Origin: an archaeon BMS3Bbin15
GTDB taxonomy: Archaea; Hydrothermarchaeota; Hydrothermarchaeia; Hydrothermarchaeales; BMS3B
DNA: 41,973 nucleotides
Assembly: GCA_002897955.1 (NCBI GenBank)
Contig: BDTY01000114.1
Coordinates: 1-41,973 of the forward strand
Direction of reading: 5' to 3'
Each line of letters opens with the position of its first letter. Position 1 is the first letter of the stretch. Made by a program: the position numbers and the translations under genes. Under the pieces are notes generated by a model, which had not been told where the DNA came from, ran no database searches, and worked only from the letters and a program-made list of their open reading frames with translations. Below, one piece after another: positions 1 to 6,350 of the stretch.

Positions 1-2
1 TG

Positions 3-248
3 GATTACAATTATGCCTTGACAATGATGCCACATAAAGGTAAAATATGGGCATACATTTTTATCGGGATGGGGGAGATTTTGCACCAACTTAATGCACT
101 GACTGCATACAAGATTGGAGAACTTAGCCTGATAAGGTCAAGTAGTGCTTTTAGAAGAATTTACAGCAACTTTGATTCAGGAAAAAAACAATGGAATGAA
201 AAAGATGCTTTTCTGAGAATTTCAAGAGGAAATATTATTTATGCCTAA
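3..248 (+). CDS. hypothetical protein, C-terminal fragment
   Basis: The frame is open from the first bases of the window to a TAA at 246-248, so this is the C-terminal 81 residues or so of a gene that begins before the window. The ATG at 18 is internal as far as can be seen, with no ribosome binding site ahead of it. The fragment is rich in aromatic and basic residues, with an alternating hydrophobic stretch around WAYIFIGMGEILHQL and a charged tail, and no cysteine cluster or catalytic motif. I do not recognise the family. It converges on trpS, whose stop lies about 60 bases further on. The call as a real gene rests only on the open frame and could be wrong. Confidence 0.4.
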   Translation, partial: DYNYALTMMPHKGKIWAYIFIGMGEILHQLNALTAYKIGELSLIRSSSAFRRIYSNFDSGKKQWNEKDAFLRISRGNIIYA

Positions 249-309
249 AGCTCATTATAGTATTTGGAGATTATAAAGTTGTTCTAAAATTAAGTTGCTG
301 AGACACTAG

Positions 310-1425
310 CTAATCTCTCACTATAAATTCTTCGAGTAACTCCTTTGCTTTCTCCCTCTCCTTCTGATGTTCGACAAGAAACTTTTCAACTCTATCAGCA
401 AGATATTTCTTGCATTCACCACAGAGAAGCTCACCTGAAGTACAGGCTGAATAGCGTTCTTTAATTTTCTCATCATTTTCTTCAAAGAAGTAATACAAAT
501 ACTGATATATGCTGCACACATCAGGGTTGCCTCCCACTTTTCTCTGAAGCTCAACACTTTCCTGACCGCCTGTAAAAGCCTGCATTATTTTCTTTCTTGC
601 TTCCCGGGGATTATCCACCGTATATATACTGGTCTCTGGCTTTGAGGCAGACATCTTATCTCCACCAGCAAGACTTGGGAAGAATTTACAGTGAATCAGA
701 GCAGGTTTCGGATAGCCAAGAGAAGGTGCAACATCTCTTGTAATTCTAAAGTGAGGGTCCTGGTCTATGGCACATGGTATAAGCACGGGCACTGCCCTGT
801 TCTCCCTCTCAGATTCCAGAAAGCAGGGTGCGGATTGCATACTTGTAAAAAATATCATACCTATATTTGTTTCATTTTTAAATCCGAAAACAGCTTTTGC
901 AGTAGAAAGGGTTATTTTCTTTGCCACATTCAAAGCTATCTTATACTGAATTTTTATGTATTCTGTGTTGAGGAAAATCTCTGTCTTTTCAGGGTCAAAT
1001 CCCAGGGCAATTATATCAAGGGCATTTTCATAGGAAAATTTTCTTGTATCTTCAAGGCTGAGGTCTGGATTAAAGAGAAACTTCTCATCATCTGTAAGCT
1101 GAAAAATAAGTTTTACATCAAATTTCTCCTGAAGCCATCTGGTGAAAATCCATGGCATGAGATGCCCTAAATGAGTATGACCGCTTGGCCCTCTGCCTGT
1201 GTAGAGCACAAAGCTATTGCCCTTCTCATACTCGTTGACAATCCAGTTTAAACTCCTGTGGGAATAAAAAATCTTTCTCCTCAGCAGTGCATGAAGTTTC
1301 CCTGTATGCTTCTCTATTCTCTTCAAAAGAGCCTCATCTATGGGTGAAGTCCCAAATTTATCTATAAGCTTCTCATAGTCTATCTCTCCTGTGACTTCCC
1401 AGGGAGTAACCACAAATTCTGCCAT
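310..1425 (-). CDS. trpS: tryptophanyl-tRNA synthetase (archaeal/eukaryotic type)
   Basis: This class I aminoacyl-tRNA synthetase attaches tryptophan to tRNA-Trp in the cytoplasm. The HIGH-class signature is seen as GHTHLGHL at residues 82-89, and the second ATP-binding loop as KMSAS at 257-261. DQDPHFR (221-227) is typical of the archaeal and eukaryotic TrpRS subgroup rather than the shorter bacterial enzyme. The length of 371 residues fits this subgroup. The start ATG is followed by MAEFVVTPWEV, a usual N-terminus for the family. It is monocistronic on the minus strand, divergent from L40e, with about 170 bases between their start codons. Nothing odd is seen in the protein. Confidence 0.97.
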   Translation of the reverse strand: MAEFVVTPWEVTGEIDYEKLIDKFGTSPIDEALLKRIEKHTGKLHALLRRKIFYSHRSLNWIVNEYEKGNSFVLYTGRGPSGHTHLGHLMPWIFTRWLQEKFDVKLIFQLTDDEKFLFNPDLSLEDTRKFSYENALDIIALGFDPEKTEIFLNTEYIKIQYKIALNVAKKITLSTAKAVFGFKNETNIGMIFFTSMQSAPCFLESERENRAVPVLIPCAIDQDPHFRITRDVAPSLGYPKPALIHCKFFPSLAGGDKMSASKPETSIYTVDNPREARKKIMQAFTGGQESVELQRKVGGNPDVCSIYQYLYYFFEENDEKIKERYSACTSGELLCGECKKYLADRVEKFLVEHQKEREKAKELLEEFIVRD

Positions 1426-1540
1426 GACTAAACCTCAGGAGTTTCTTGTTGTGTGCCCTATTTAACTTTACTGCCGGGAAGTCCCTTCTGGAAGAGAGAA
1501 GTAGTTCACTGTTTCTGTTGCAGCTAAAATTGCAGGAGTT

Positions 1541-1550
1541 AAATTTATAA
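1541..1550 (+). promoter_or_regulatory. TATA-like box of the L40e gene
   Basis: The sequence AAATTTATAA lies about 50 bases before the L40e start codon and matches the archaeal TATA consensus. The L40e start also has a GGAGG Shine-Dalgarno at 1587-1591. This is a sequence-only call. Confidence 0.5.
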
Positions 1551-1598
1551 GGGTTACTATCTAAATTTGAAAAAGTCATACTTTTTGGAGGATTTATT

Positions 1599-1742
1599 AT
1601 GGCAAGATTTCCAGAAGCAGAAAACAGGCTTTTCCACGTCAAAATTTGCAGGAAATGCAAGGCAAGAAACCCATGGCTGGCCGATAAGTGCAGAAAGTGC
1701 GGTTCCAAGTCACTCAGGACAAAGAAGAAAGAAAAGCGATGA
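1599..1742 (+). CDS. rpl40e: 50S ribosomal protein L40e
   Basis: This 47-residue protein is a structural component of the large ribosomal subunit. In archaea it is a free short protein; in eukaryotes it is fused to ubiquitin. The sequence starts [20 protein letters not shown] and carries a C4 zinc ribbon with CxxC pairs at residues 17/20 and 31/34, followed by a basic tail, all as expected for L40e. A GGAGG sits about 7 bases before the ATG. The stop (1740-1742) is only 8 bases before repeat element copy 1, which separates L40e from the lipid and tRNA synthetase genes that follow on the same strand. The overlapping open frame that begins at 1567 is a shadow of this gene. Confidence 0.96.
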   Translation: MARFPEAENRLFHVKICRKCKARNPWLADKCRKCGSKSLRTKKKEKR

Positions 1743-1750
1743 AGAGTAAA

Positions 1751-2187
1751 GTCAATCACCACCCGTTAAAACGGGTGGCTTGTCTCGTGAGAGACAAGGG
1801 TAACAGGTTGATTAGGAGGCATTGAAGAATGCAGCAGTTATTGGTAGAGTTCAAGAACACATCAGAGGATGCTCCTCAAGTCCCCTGCTCTGTAAGTGAG
1901 GTATTAAACAGAGAGGAAACTCTCAGTGTGCCTCGCATAGTACTGGCCAATAACAGCTCCGAAGAGGACCAACTCTCTGGCAAGAGTGAACAGGACTTGA
2001 GAGTTCCTGCGTTAAACATGCATAAGAAACCAATACCTGATAGTAGTGCGAGGAACAATGAGCAGGTTAAAATACCTGCTGGTTTGGATTGGATTAGAAA
2101 TTATTACTCTTATACAAATTTTAAACTATGTGAGGTAGGGCAATTCATCCACCCAGTGAAATGGGTGGTCTCCTTGCCCAGATTATT
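1751..2187 (+). mobile_element. IS200/IS605-derived, palindrome-bracketed element, copy 1
   Basis: A 437-bp element matches a second copy at 35802-36223. The left end has two adjacent perfect hairpins: an 8-bp stem with a TAAA loop (1759-1778) and an 8-bp stem with a GTGA loop (1779-1798). AATCA (1754-1758) can pair with TGATT (1809-1813) to close a three-way junction. The right end has a nested hairpin: GGGCAA/TTGCCC (2138-2143, 2174-2179) around CCACCCA/TGGGTGG (2149-2155, 2162-2168). Subterminal hairpins with a CCACCC...GGGTGG theme at both ends and no terminal inverted repeat fit IS200/IS605-type non-autonomous elements (PATEs). No transposase is present. The element ends directly at the GGGP synthase start codon and carries an ORF (1829-2191). 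Family assignment is inference. Confidence 0.75.
1754..1819 (+). other. three-way-junction leader with Shine-Dalgarno, copy 1
   Basis: Two back-to-back hairpins are enclosed by a 5-bp closing helix (1754-1758 with 1809-1813). The AGGAGG ribosome binding site (1814-1819) follows the closing helix immediately and sits 9 bases before the ATG of the element ORF. The single-stranded segment between the second hairpin and the closing helix is about 10 bases long. The arrangement could be just the transposase-recognised left end, or a folded mRNA leader. It is identical in the second copy, so there is no covariation to support an RNA role. Confidence 0.45.
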
Positions 2188-2191
2188 ATGA
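1829..2191 (+). CDS. element-encoded ORF, translationally coupled to GGGP synthase
   Basis: This 120-residue ORF starts [20 protein letters not shown] and is preceded by AGGAGG with 9-base spacing. Its TGA stop overlaps the GGGP synthase ATG as ATGA (2188-2191). The paralogue at 35880-36227 has the same start and the same ATGA overlap with glyA. Residues 1-35 are identical; the rest is diverged, but indels keep the frame and blocks such as NMHKKP and ARNNEQV are shared. No domain is recognised. The protein is polar, with no membrane segment. It may be a decayed C-terminus of a TnpB-type protein or simply a translated leader. The conserved ribosome binding site and coupling argue for translation, but function is unknown. 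Confidence 0.45.
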   Translation: MQQLLVEFKNTSEDAPQVPCSVSEVLNREETLSVPRIVLANNSSEEDQLSGKSEQDLRVPALNMHKKPIPDSSARNNEQVKIPAGLDWIRNYYSYTNFKLCEVGQFIHPVKWVVSLPRLL

Positions 2192-2928
2192 AGGTTCTAA
2201 GCTATATAGAGGAAAGGCTTGAGAAAGGGTCTATGCACTTCACTCTTATTGACCCTGATAAACAGAGTCCCGATAGAGCCGGGATTATTGCAGAGGAGGC
2301 TGAAAGAGCTGGCACAGCTGCAATAATGGTAGGAGGAAGTGCAGGAATAGACCTGTACACCCTTGATACCACTGTGAAAGAAATCAGGAAAAAGGTTAAT
2401 TGCCCTGTGATACTATTTCCCGGAGATGTTTCCGGCGTTTCAAAGTTTGCAGATGCGATATTCTTCATGAGCCTTCTCAATTCACAGAACACCTACTATA
2501 TAACAGGGGCTCAGGCAGTGGGTGCAAAGGCTGTCAAGCTTGCCGGAGTTGAACCTGTTCCCATGGCGTATCTTATTGTCGAACCTGGCGGTGCAGTTGG
2601 CTGGGTGGGAGAAGCAAAGCCACTTCCCAGAAATAAGCCTTCTCTGACAGCAGCATACGCCCTTGCGGCCCAGTACCTGGGATTCAGACTGATTTACCTT
2701 GAGGCAGGCTCCGGTGCACCTTCACCTGTACCTGTGGAATTGATAGAGGCTGTAAAGGCTACTGTTGATATACCTGTTATAGTCGGAGGAGGAATAAAAA
2801 ATAGAGAAGATGCTGAAAAGGTTATAAAGGCTGGAGCCGATATAATAGTTACAGGTACTGCCGTGGAAGAGGCTGAAAATGCTTATTCCAAGGTAAAAGA
2901 AATAGTACAGGCACTGGGTGGTGAATAA
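2188..2928 (+). CDS. geranylgeranylglyceryl phosphate synthase
   Basis: This prenyltransferase joins geranylgeranyl diphosphate to sn-glycerol 1-phosphate, the first committed step of archaeal ether lipid synthesis. The 246-residue TIM-barrel protein shows the family N-terminus MHFTLIDPDK (residues 16-25), YLEAGSGAPSPV for phosphate and glycerol binding, VIVGGGIKN and the C-terminal phosphate loop VTGTAVEE. The start was set at 2188 because the family begins MKVLSYIEERL. The longer frame from 2161 reads through the right-end hairpin of the repeat element. No Shine-Dalgarno lies between that hairpin and the ATG, so initiation probably depends on coupling to the element ORF or on a leaderless transcript. 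The stop is one base before the next gene. Confidence 0.95.
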   Translation: MKVLSYIEERLEKGSMHFTLIDPDKQSPDRAGIIAEEAERAGTAAIMVGGSAGIDLYTLDTTVKEIRKKVNCPVILFPGDVSGVSKFADAIFFMSLLNSQNTYYITGAQAVGAKAVKLAGVEPVPMAYLIVEPGGAVGWVGEAKPLPRNKPSLTAAYALAAQYLGFRLIYLEAGSGAPSPVPVELIEAVKATVDIPVIVGGGIKNREDAEKVIKAGADIIVTGTAVEEAENAYSKVKEIVQALGGE

Positions 2929-2929
2929 A

Positions 2930-3190
2930 ATGGATTTAAAGTTTGCGCTTATTGCTGGTCTTGTTGTTGTTGTTTTTACATTTTACTATCTTGAGAAGGA
3001 AATATCGAAAACTGAAATTTTCTGGCTGTACTCTGGTCTGGCAATTCTGATGGGCTTTATCTCACTCTACAATGTAACCTATAGCAGACAGGGTTTTGAA
3101 TATTATATACTTATGGGTGTCTTTTTTGTTTTCATGGCTTCTCTATACTTAGAAGAAGGAGAGACTAATGCAGCAGGAAGAGCTACATAG
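2930..3190 (+). CDS. small three-helix membrane protein
   Basis: This 86-residue protein starts MDLKFALIAGLVVVVFTF and has three predicted membrane helices: residues about 4-21, 31-53 and 62-79. A short acidic tail rich in glutamate follows. It starts one base after the GGGP synthase stop and overlaps pheS by 23 bases, so it is embedded in a tight operon. An in-frame ATG 12 bases upstream (2918) is possible but would overlap the preceding gene. I do not recognise the family. Its place after a lipid synthesis gene is suggestive of a membrane role, but that is inference. Confidence 0.7.
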   Translation: MDLKFALIAGLVVVVFTFYYLEKEISKTEIFWLYSGLAILMGFISLYNVTYSRQGFEYYILMGVFFVFMASLYLEEGETNAAGRAT

Positions 3191-4670
3191 GCATGAAAAG
3201 CTTGTTCTGAAGGCTCTCGACAGGCTTGAAATAGCCTCTCCAGAAGAAATAGTTGAAGAGGCTGGAATAGAGCTTAGCAGTGTTAACAGGGCAGTTTCAT
3301 GGCTTTCTCTTAAAGGACTTGTGGAAGTCGAGGATTTTGAGGATAAAACTCTTGAAATTGGAGAAGAAGGTAAGGTTTATGTAGAAAAGGGCCTGCCTGA
3401 AAGGCGCGCACTTGAACTGCTTAAGGAAAAGGGTGAAATAGAGCTTAAGGAACTCAATTCCGTTCTCAGCAGGGATGAGGTAACTATTGCTCTCGGCTGG
3501 CTGAGAAGAAAGAATCTTGCTGTAATCGACTCAGGAGTACTCAAACCAACCGATAAAGGTATTAAAGAAAGGGAAACGCCTGATGAGAACCTTCTTCTAA
3601 GGGTTATGAAGGAAGGCAGGTTACTGGAGAGTACTCTCAGCCCGGAGCTCAAGCAGGCTGCAGAACTTCTTAAGGGAAGAAAGAATGTAATTAAAATTCA
3701 TGAAGTAAGCCACAGGAAGATAAAACTAACAGAAAAAGGTAAAAAAACAATCAAACAGGGAATCAAGATTGAGGATGAAATTTCTCAACTTACCCCTGAG
3801 ATTATCAAGAATGGAACCTGGAAGAATATGAAATTCAGGCGCTATAGTATAAACACCCCTGCACCCGAACTTCTACCTGCAAAGCTTCACCCTCTGCGGG
3901 AGATTGTAGAGGAAATCAGATGGATTTTTCTTAAGATGGGCTTCAATGAAATATCCGGTCCGATGGCAGAATCAGCCTTCTGGAATTTTGATGCCCTCTT
4001 TGTGCCTCAGGACCATCCTGCAAGGGAGATGCAGGACACTTTCTATCTCTCAAACCCTGAAAAGGCAGAACTACCTTCCGATGATATTATAGAGGCTGTC
4101 ATGAGTGCCCATGAAAGTGGATGGAAGACTGAAAGCAGGGGCTGGCGCTACAGGTGGAGCAGAGAAAAAGCAATGGCAAGTGTTCTCAGGACACATACAA
4201 CCTCCACAACCATAAGATACCTTGCTGAAGGTCATGAGTTACCTTTTAAAGTCTTCTCACTTGGCAGAGTTTTCAGAAATGAAAGGATATCCTTCAAGCA
4301 TCTGCCAGAATTTCATCAATGTGAGGGTATTGTAGCCGGTGATGTGAGTTTTTCTCATCTTCTGGGCATACTTAAAAAATTCTACAGCACAATGGGTTTT
4401 TCTCATGTGAGATTCAGGCCTGCCTACTTTCCCTACACAGAACCCTCTCTCGAGGTGGAAGTCTTCCTTGAGGATAAAGGTAAATGGATGGAGCTGGGAG
4501 GAGCAGGAATATTCAGACCTGAGGTTACCGAACCTCTGGGTATACATAAACCTGTTCTTGCCTGGGGCCTTGGGCTCGAGCGCCTTGCCATGCTCCGCCT
4601 TGGGCTAAAAGATATAAGACAGCTTTATATGAGTGATTTTAACTGGCTCAGAAGAGCAAAGGTGATTTAG
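3168..4670 (+). CDS. pheS: phenylalanyl-tRNA synthetase alpha subunit
   Basis: This is the catalytic alpha chain of the alpha2beta2 class II PheRS. The N-terminal 200 residues hold winged-helix repeats typical of archaeal and eukaryotic PheS, for example HEKLVLKALDRLEIASPEEI. The catalytic core shows motif 2 as RVFRNERISFKHLPEFHQ and motif 3 as GLGLERLAMLRLGL near the C-terminus, with GGAGIFRPEV between them. Length (500 residues) is usual for archaea. The ATG follows AAGGAGAG by a few bases. The start lies inside the preceding membrane-protein gene and the stop is one base before pheT, so the two PheRS subunits are co-transcribed and probably translationally coupled. Confidence 0.98.
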   Translation: MQQEELHRHEKLVLKALDRLEIASPEEIVEEAGIELSSVNRAVSWLSLKGLVEVEDFEDKTLEIGEEGKVYVEKGLPERRALELLKEKGEIELKELNSVLSRDEVTIALGWLRRKNLAVIDSGVLKPTDKGIKERETPDENLLLRVMKEGRLLESTLSPELKQAAELLKGRKNVIKIHEVSHRKIKLTEKGKKTIKQGIKIEDEISQLTPEIIKNGTWKNMKFRRYSINTPAPELLPAKLHPLREIVEEIRWIFLKMGFNEISGPMAESAFWNFDALFVPQDHPAREMQDTFYLSNPEKAELPSDDIIEAVMSAHESGWKTESRGWRYRWSREKAMASVLRTHTTSTTIRYLAEGHELPFKVFSLGRVFRNERISFKHLPEFHQCEGIVAGDVSFSHLLGILKKFYSTMGFSHVRFRPAYFPYTEPSLEVEVFLEDKGKWMELGGAGIFRPEVTEPLGIHKPVLAWGLGLERLAMLRLGLKDIRQLYMSDFNWLRRAKVI

Positions 4671-4671
4671 A

Positions 4672-6315
4672 ATGGCAGTTATAAAGCTCAACCTGAGAGA
4701 CCTGAATAAACTTTCAGGCTTTGAAATTGAAAAAGAGGAGCTTATGCAGCGTTTGCCCCTTTTAGGATGCGATATTGAAGGTATTGATGAGGATTATATA
4801 TATGTAGAATTCTTTCCAAACCGTCCAGATTTATACAGTGTGGAAGGTGTGGCAAGGGCATTAAGAAATTTCTTTGGTTTCGAGAAGGGGCTCAGGGAGT
4901 ATAAACTTCTTCCTCCAAGAACTTATATTGAGGTGGATGAAAGTGTTGAAAAAATAAGGCCTTATGTTGTCTCCTGTGAAGTTGAAAATGTCAGACTGAA
5001 TCATGAACTTATTCAGGAGCTGATGGACCTGCAGGAAGACCTTCACTGGGTTCTCGGCAGGGATAGAAAAAAAGTTTCAATAGGTGTACATGACTCCTCA
5101 GGAGTTAAGCCGCCTTTCAGATATACCGCTCTCGGAGACAGAGACATCAAGTTTGTCCCTCTGGGCATGGAAGAGGAGATGAGTCCAGTGCAAATTCTCG
5201 AAAAACATCCCAAAGGTAAGGCTTATGCCCATATTATCTCTGGACACAGCAAATATCCCTTTATTCTTGATTCAGAAGGGAATGTTCTTTCCCTGCCTCC
5301 CGTAATAAACGGTGAACTAACAAAGGTGAGCGAAAAAACCGAGAAACTCTTTGTGGATATAACAGGTACTGACTTTGACTTAATATCTAAGGCTCTGAAT
5401 ATTTTAAGTACAGCCTTCCTTGAAAGAGGCTTCAGGGTATATCAGGTTGAGGTGAGATATAAAAATAAAACAGTTATAACCCCGGATTACACTCCCGAGG
5501 AGAAGGACATCTCCCCCGATTATGTGAATAATATTCTTGGACTTTCCATATCAGGCGAAGAAGCTGCTGAAGCTCTTGAAAGAATGGGTTACGGAGTTTT
5601 CTCAGCAGGAAACAGCCTGAAGGTAAAAATACCTGCATACAGGAGCGATATATTTCATCCTGTGGATATTGTTGAGGACATTGCCATAGGGTATGGTTAT
5701 GAGAATTTTGATGCAAAGCTTCCTGATATAGCCACAACAGGTGAAGAGAACTCTCTTGAAGAGAAATGCAGGAAGCTGAGAAAGCTTCTTGTAGGTTATA
5801 GTCTCAGTGAAATTATGAGTCTCATGCTTTCCAACGAAAAAGAGAATTTTGAAAGCATGCTTGTTGAAGGAGAGGCAGTCACAATCAAAAATCCTATAAG
5901 TGAAGACCATACGATAGTGAGAACATCTCTTTTACCAAGTCTTCTGAATGTTCTGAGAATTAACAGGCACCACGAGCTTCCTCAGAAGATTTTTGAGATT
6001 GGAGACATACTCATACCCTGTAAAGAACTGCCAGAAGGTGCAAAAGCTGAGAGACACCTTGCTATCGTACTTATTCATTCAAAAGCTGGCTTCACTGAAA
6101 TTAAATCTATGGCAGAAGCTTTGATGAGAGACCTCGGGCTGGAATATAAGATTGAAGCAGAGGAGCACGGCAGCTTTATTCCCGGAAGATGTGCCAGAAT
6201 AGTTGCAGGAGGAAAGCCAGCAGGATACTTTGGGGAACTCAGGCCAGAAGTTATTACAGCCTTTGACCTCGAGTATCCTGTTGTTGCCATGGAGATTAAT
6301 CTTGAGCAGATATAA
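4672..6315 (+). CDS. pheT: phenylalanyl-tRNA synthetase beta subunit
   Basis: This is the beta chain of PheRS, needed for assembly, tRNA binding and editing. The 547-residue protein has the archaeal layout: an N-terminal B1-like region (VEFFPNRPDLYSVEGVARAL), the B3/B4 editing fold, a B5 domain around HPVDIVEDIAIGYGYENF and a catalytic-like domain at the C-terminus. The bacterial N-terminal EMAP-like domain and the C-terminal anticodon-binding domain are absent, as expected for archaeal PheT. It starts one base after pheS. The gap to metG is 35 bases and contains that gene's ribosome binding site, so pheS, pheT and metG probably form one transcript. Confidence 0.97.
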   Translation: MAVIKLNLRDLNKLSGFEIEKEELMQRLPLLGCDIEGIDEDYIYVEFFPNRPDLYSVEGVARALRNFFGFEKGLREYKLLPPRTYIEVDESVEKIRPYVVSCEVENVRLNHELIQELMDLQEDLHWVLGRDRKKVSIGVHDSSGVKPPFRYTALGDRDIKFVPLGMEEEMSPVQILEKHPKGKAYAHIISGHSKYPFILDSEGNVLSLPPVINGELTKVSEKTEKLFVDITGTDFDLISKALNILSTAFLERGFRVYQVEVRYKNKTVITPDYTPEEKDISPDYVNNILGLSISGEEAAEALERMGYGVFSAGNSLKVKIPAYRSDIFHPVDIVEDIAIGYGYENFDAKLPDIATTGEENSLEEKCRKLRKLLVGYSLSEIMSLMLSNEKENFESMLVEGEAVTIKNPISEDHTIVRTSLLPSLLNVLRINRHHELPQKIFEIGDILIPCKELPEGAKAERHLAIVLIHSKAGFTEIKSMAEALMRDLGLEYKIEAEEHGSFIPGRCARIVAGGKPAGYFGELRPEVITAFDLEYPVVAMEINLEQI

Positions 6316-6350
6316 TTATACCTGAATAAAAACTTAAAGGAGGTATTTAG

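Noticed and set aside
1567-1749. 60-codon ORF overlapping L40e in another frame
   Set aside because: Shadow of the L40e gene, which has the ribosome binding site and the zinc-ribbon motif.
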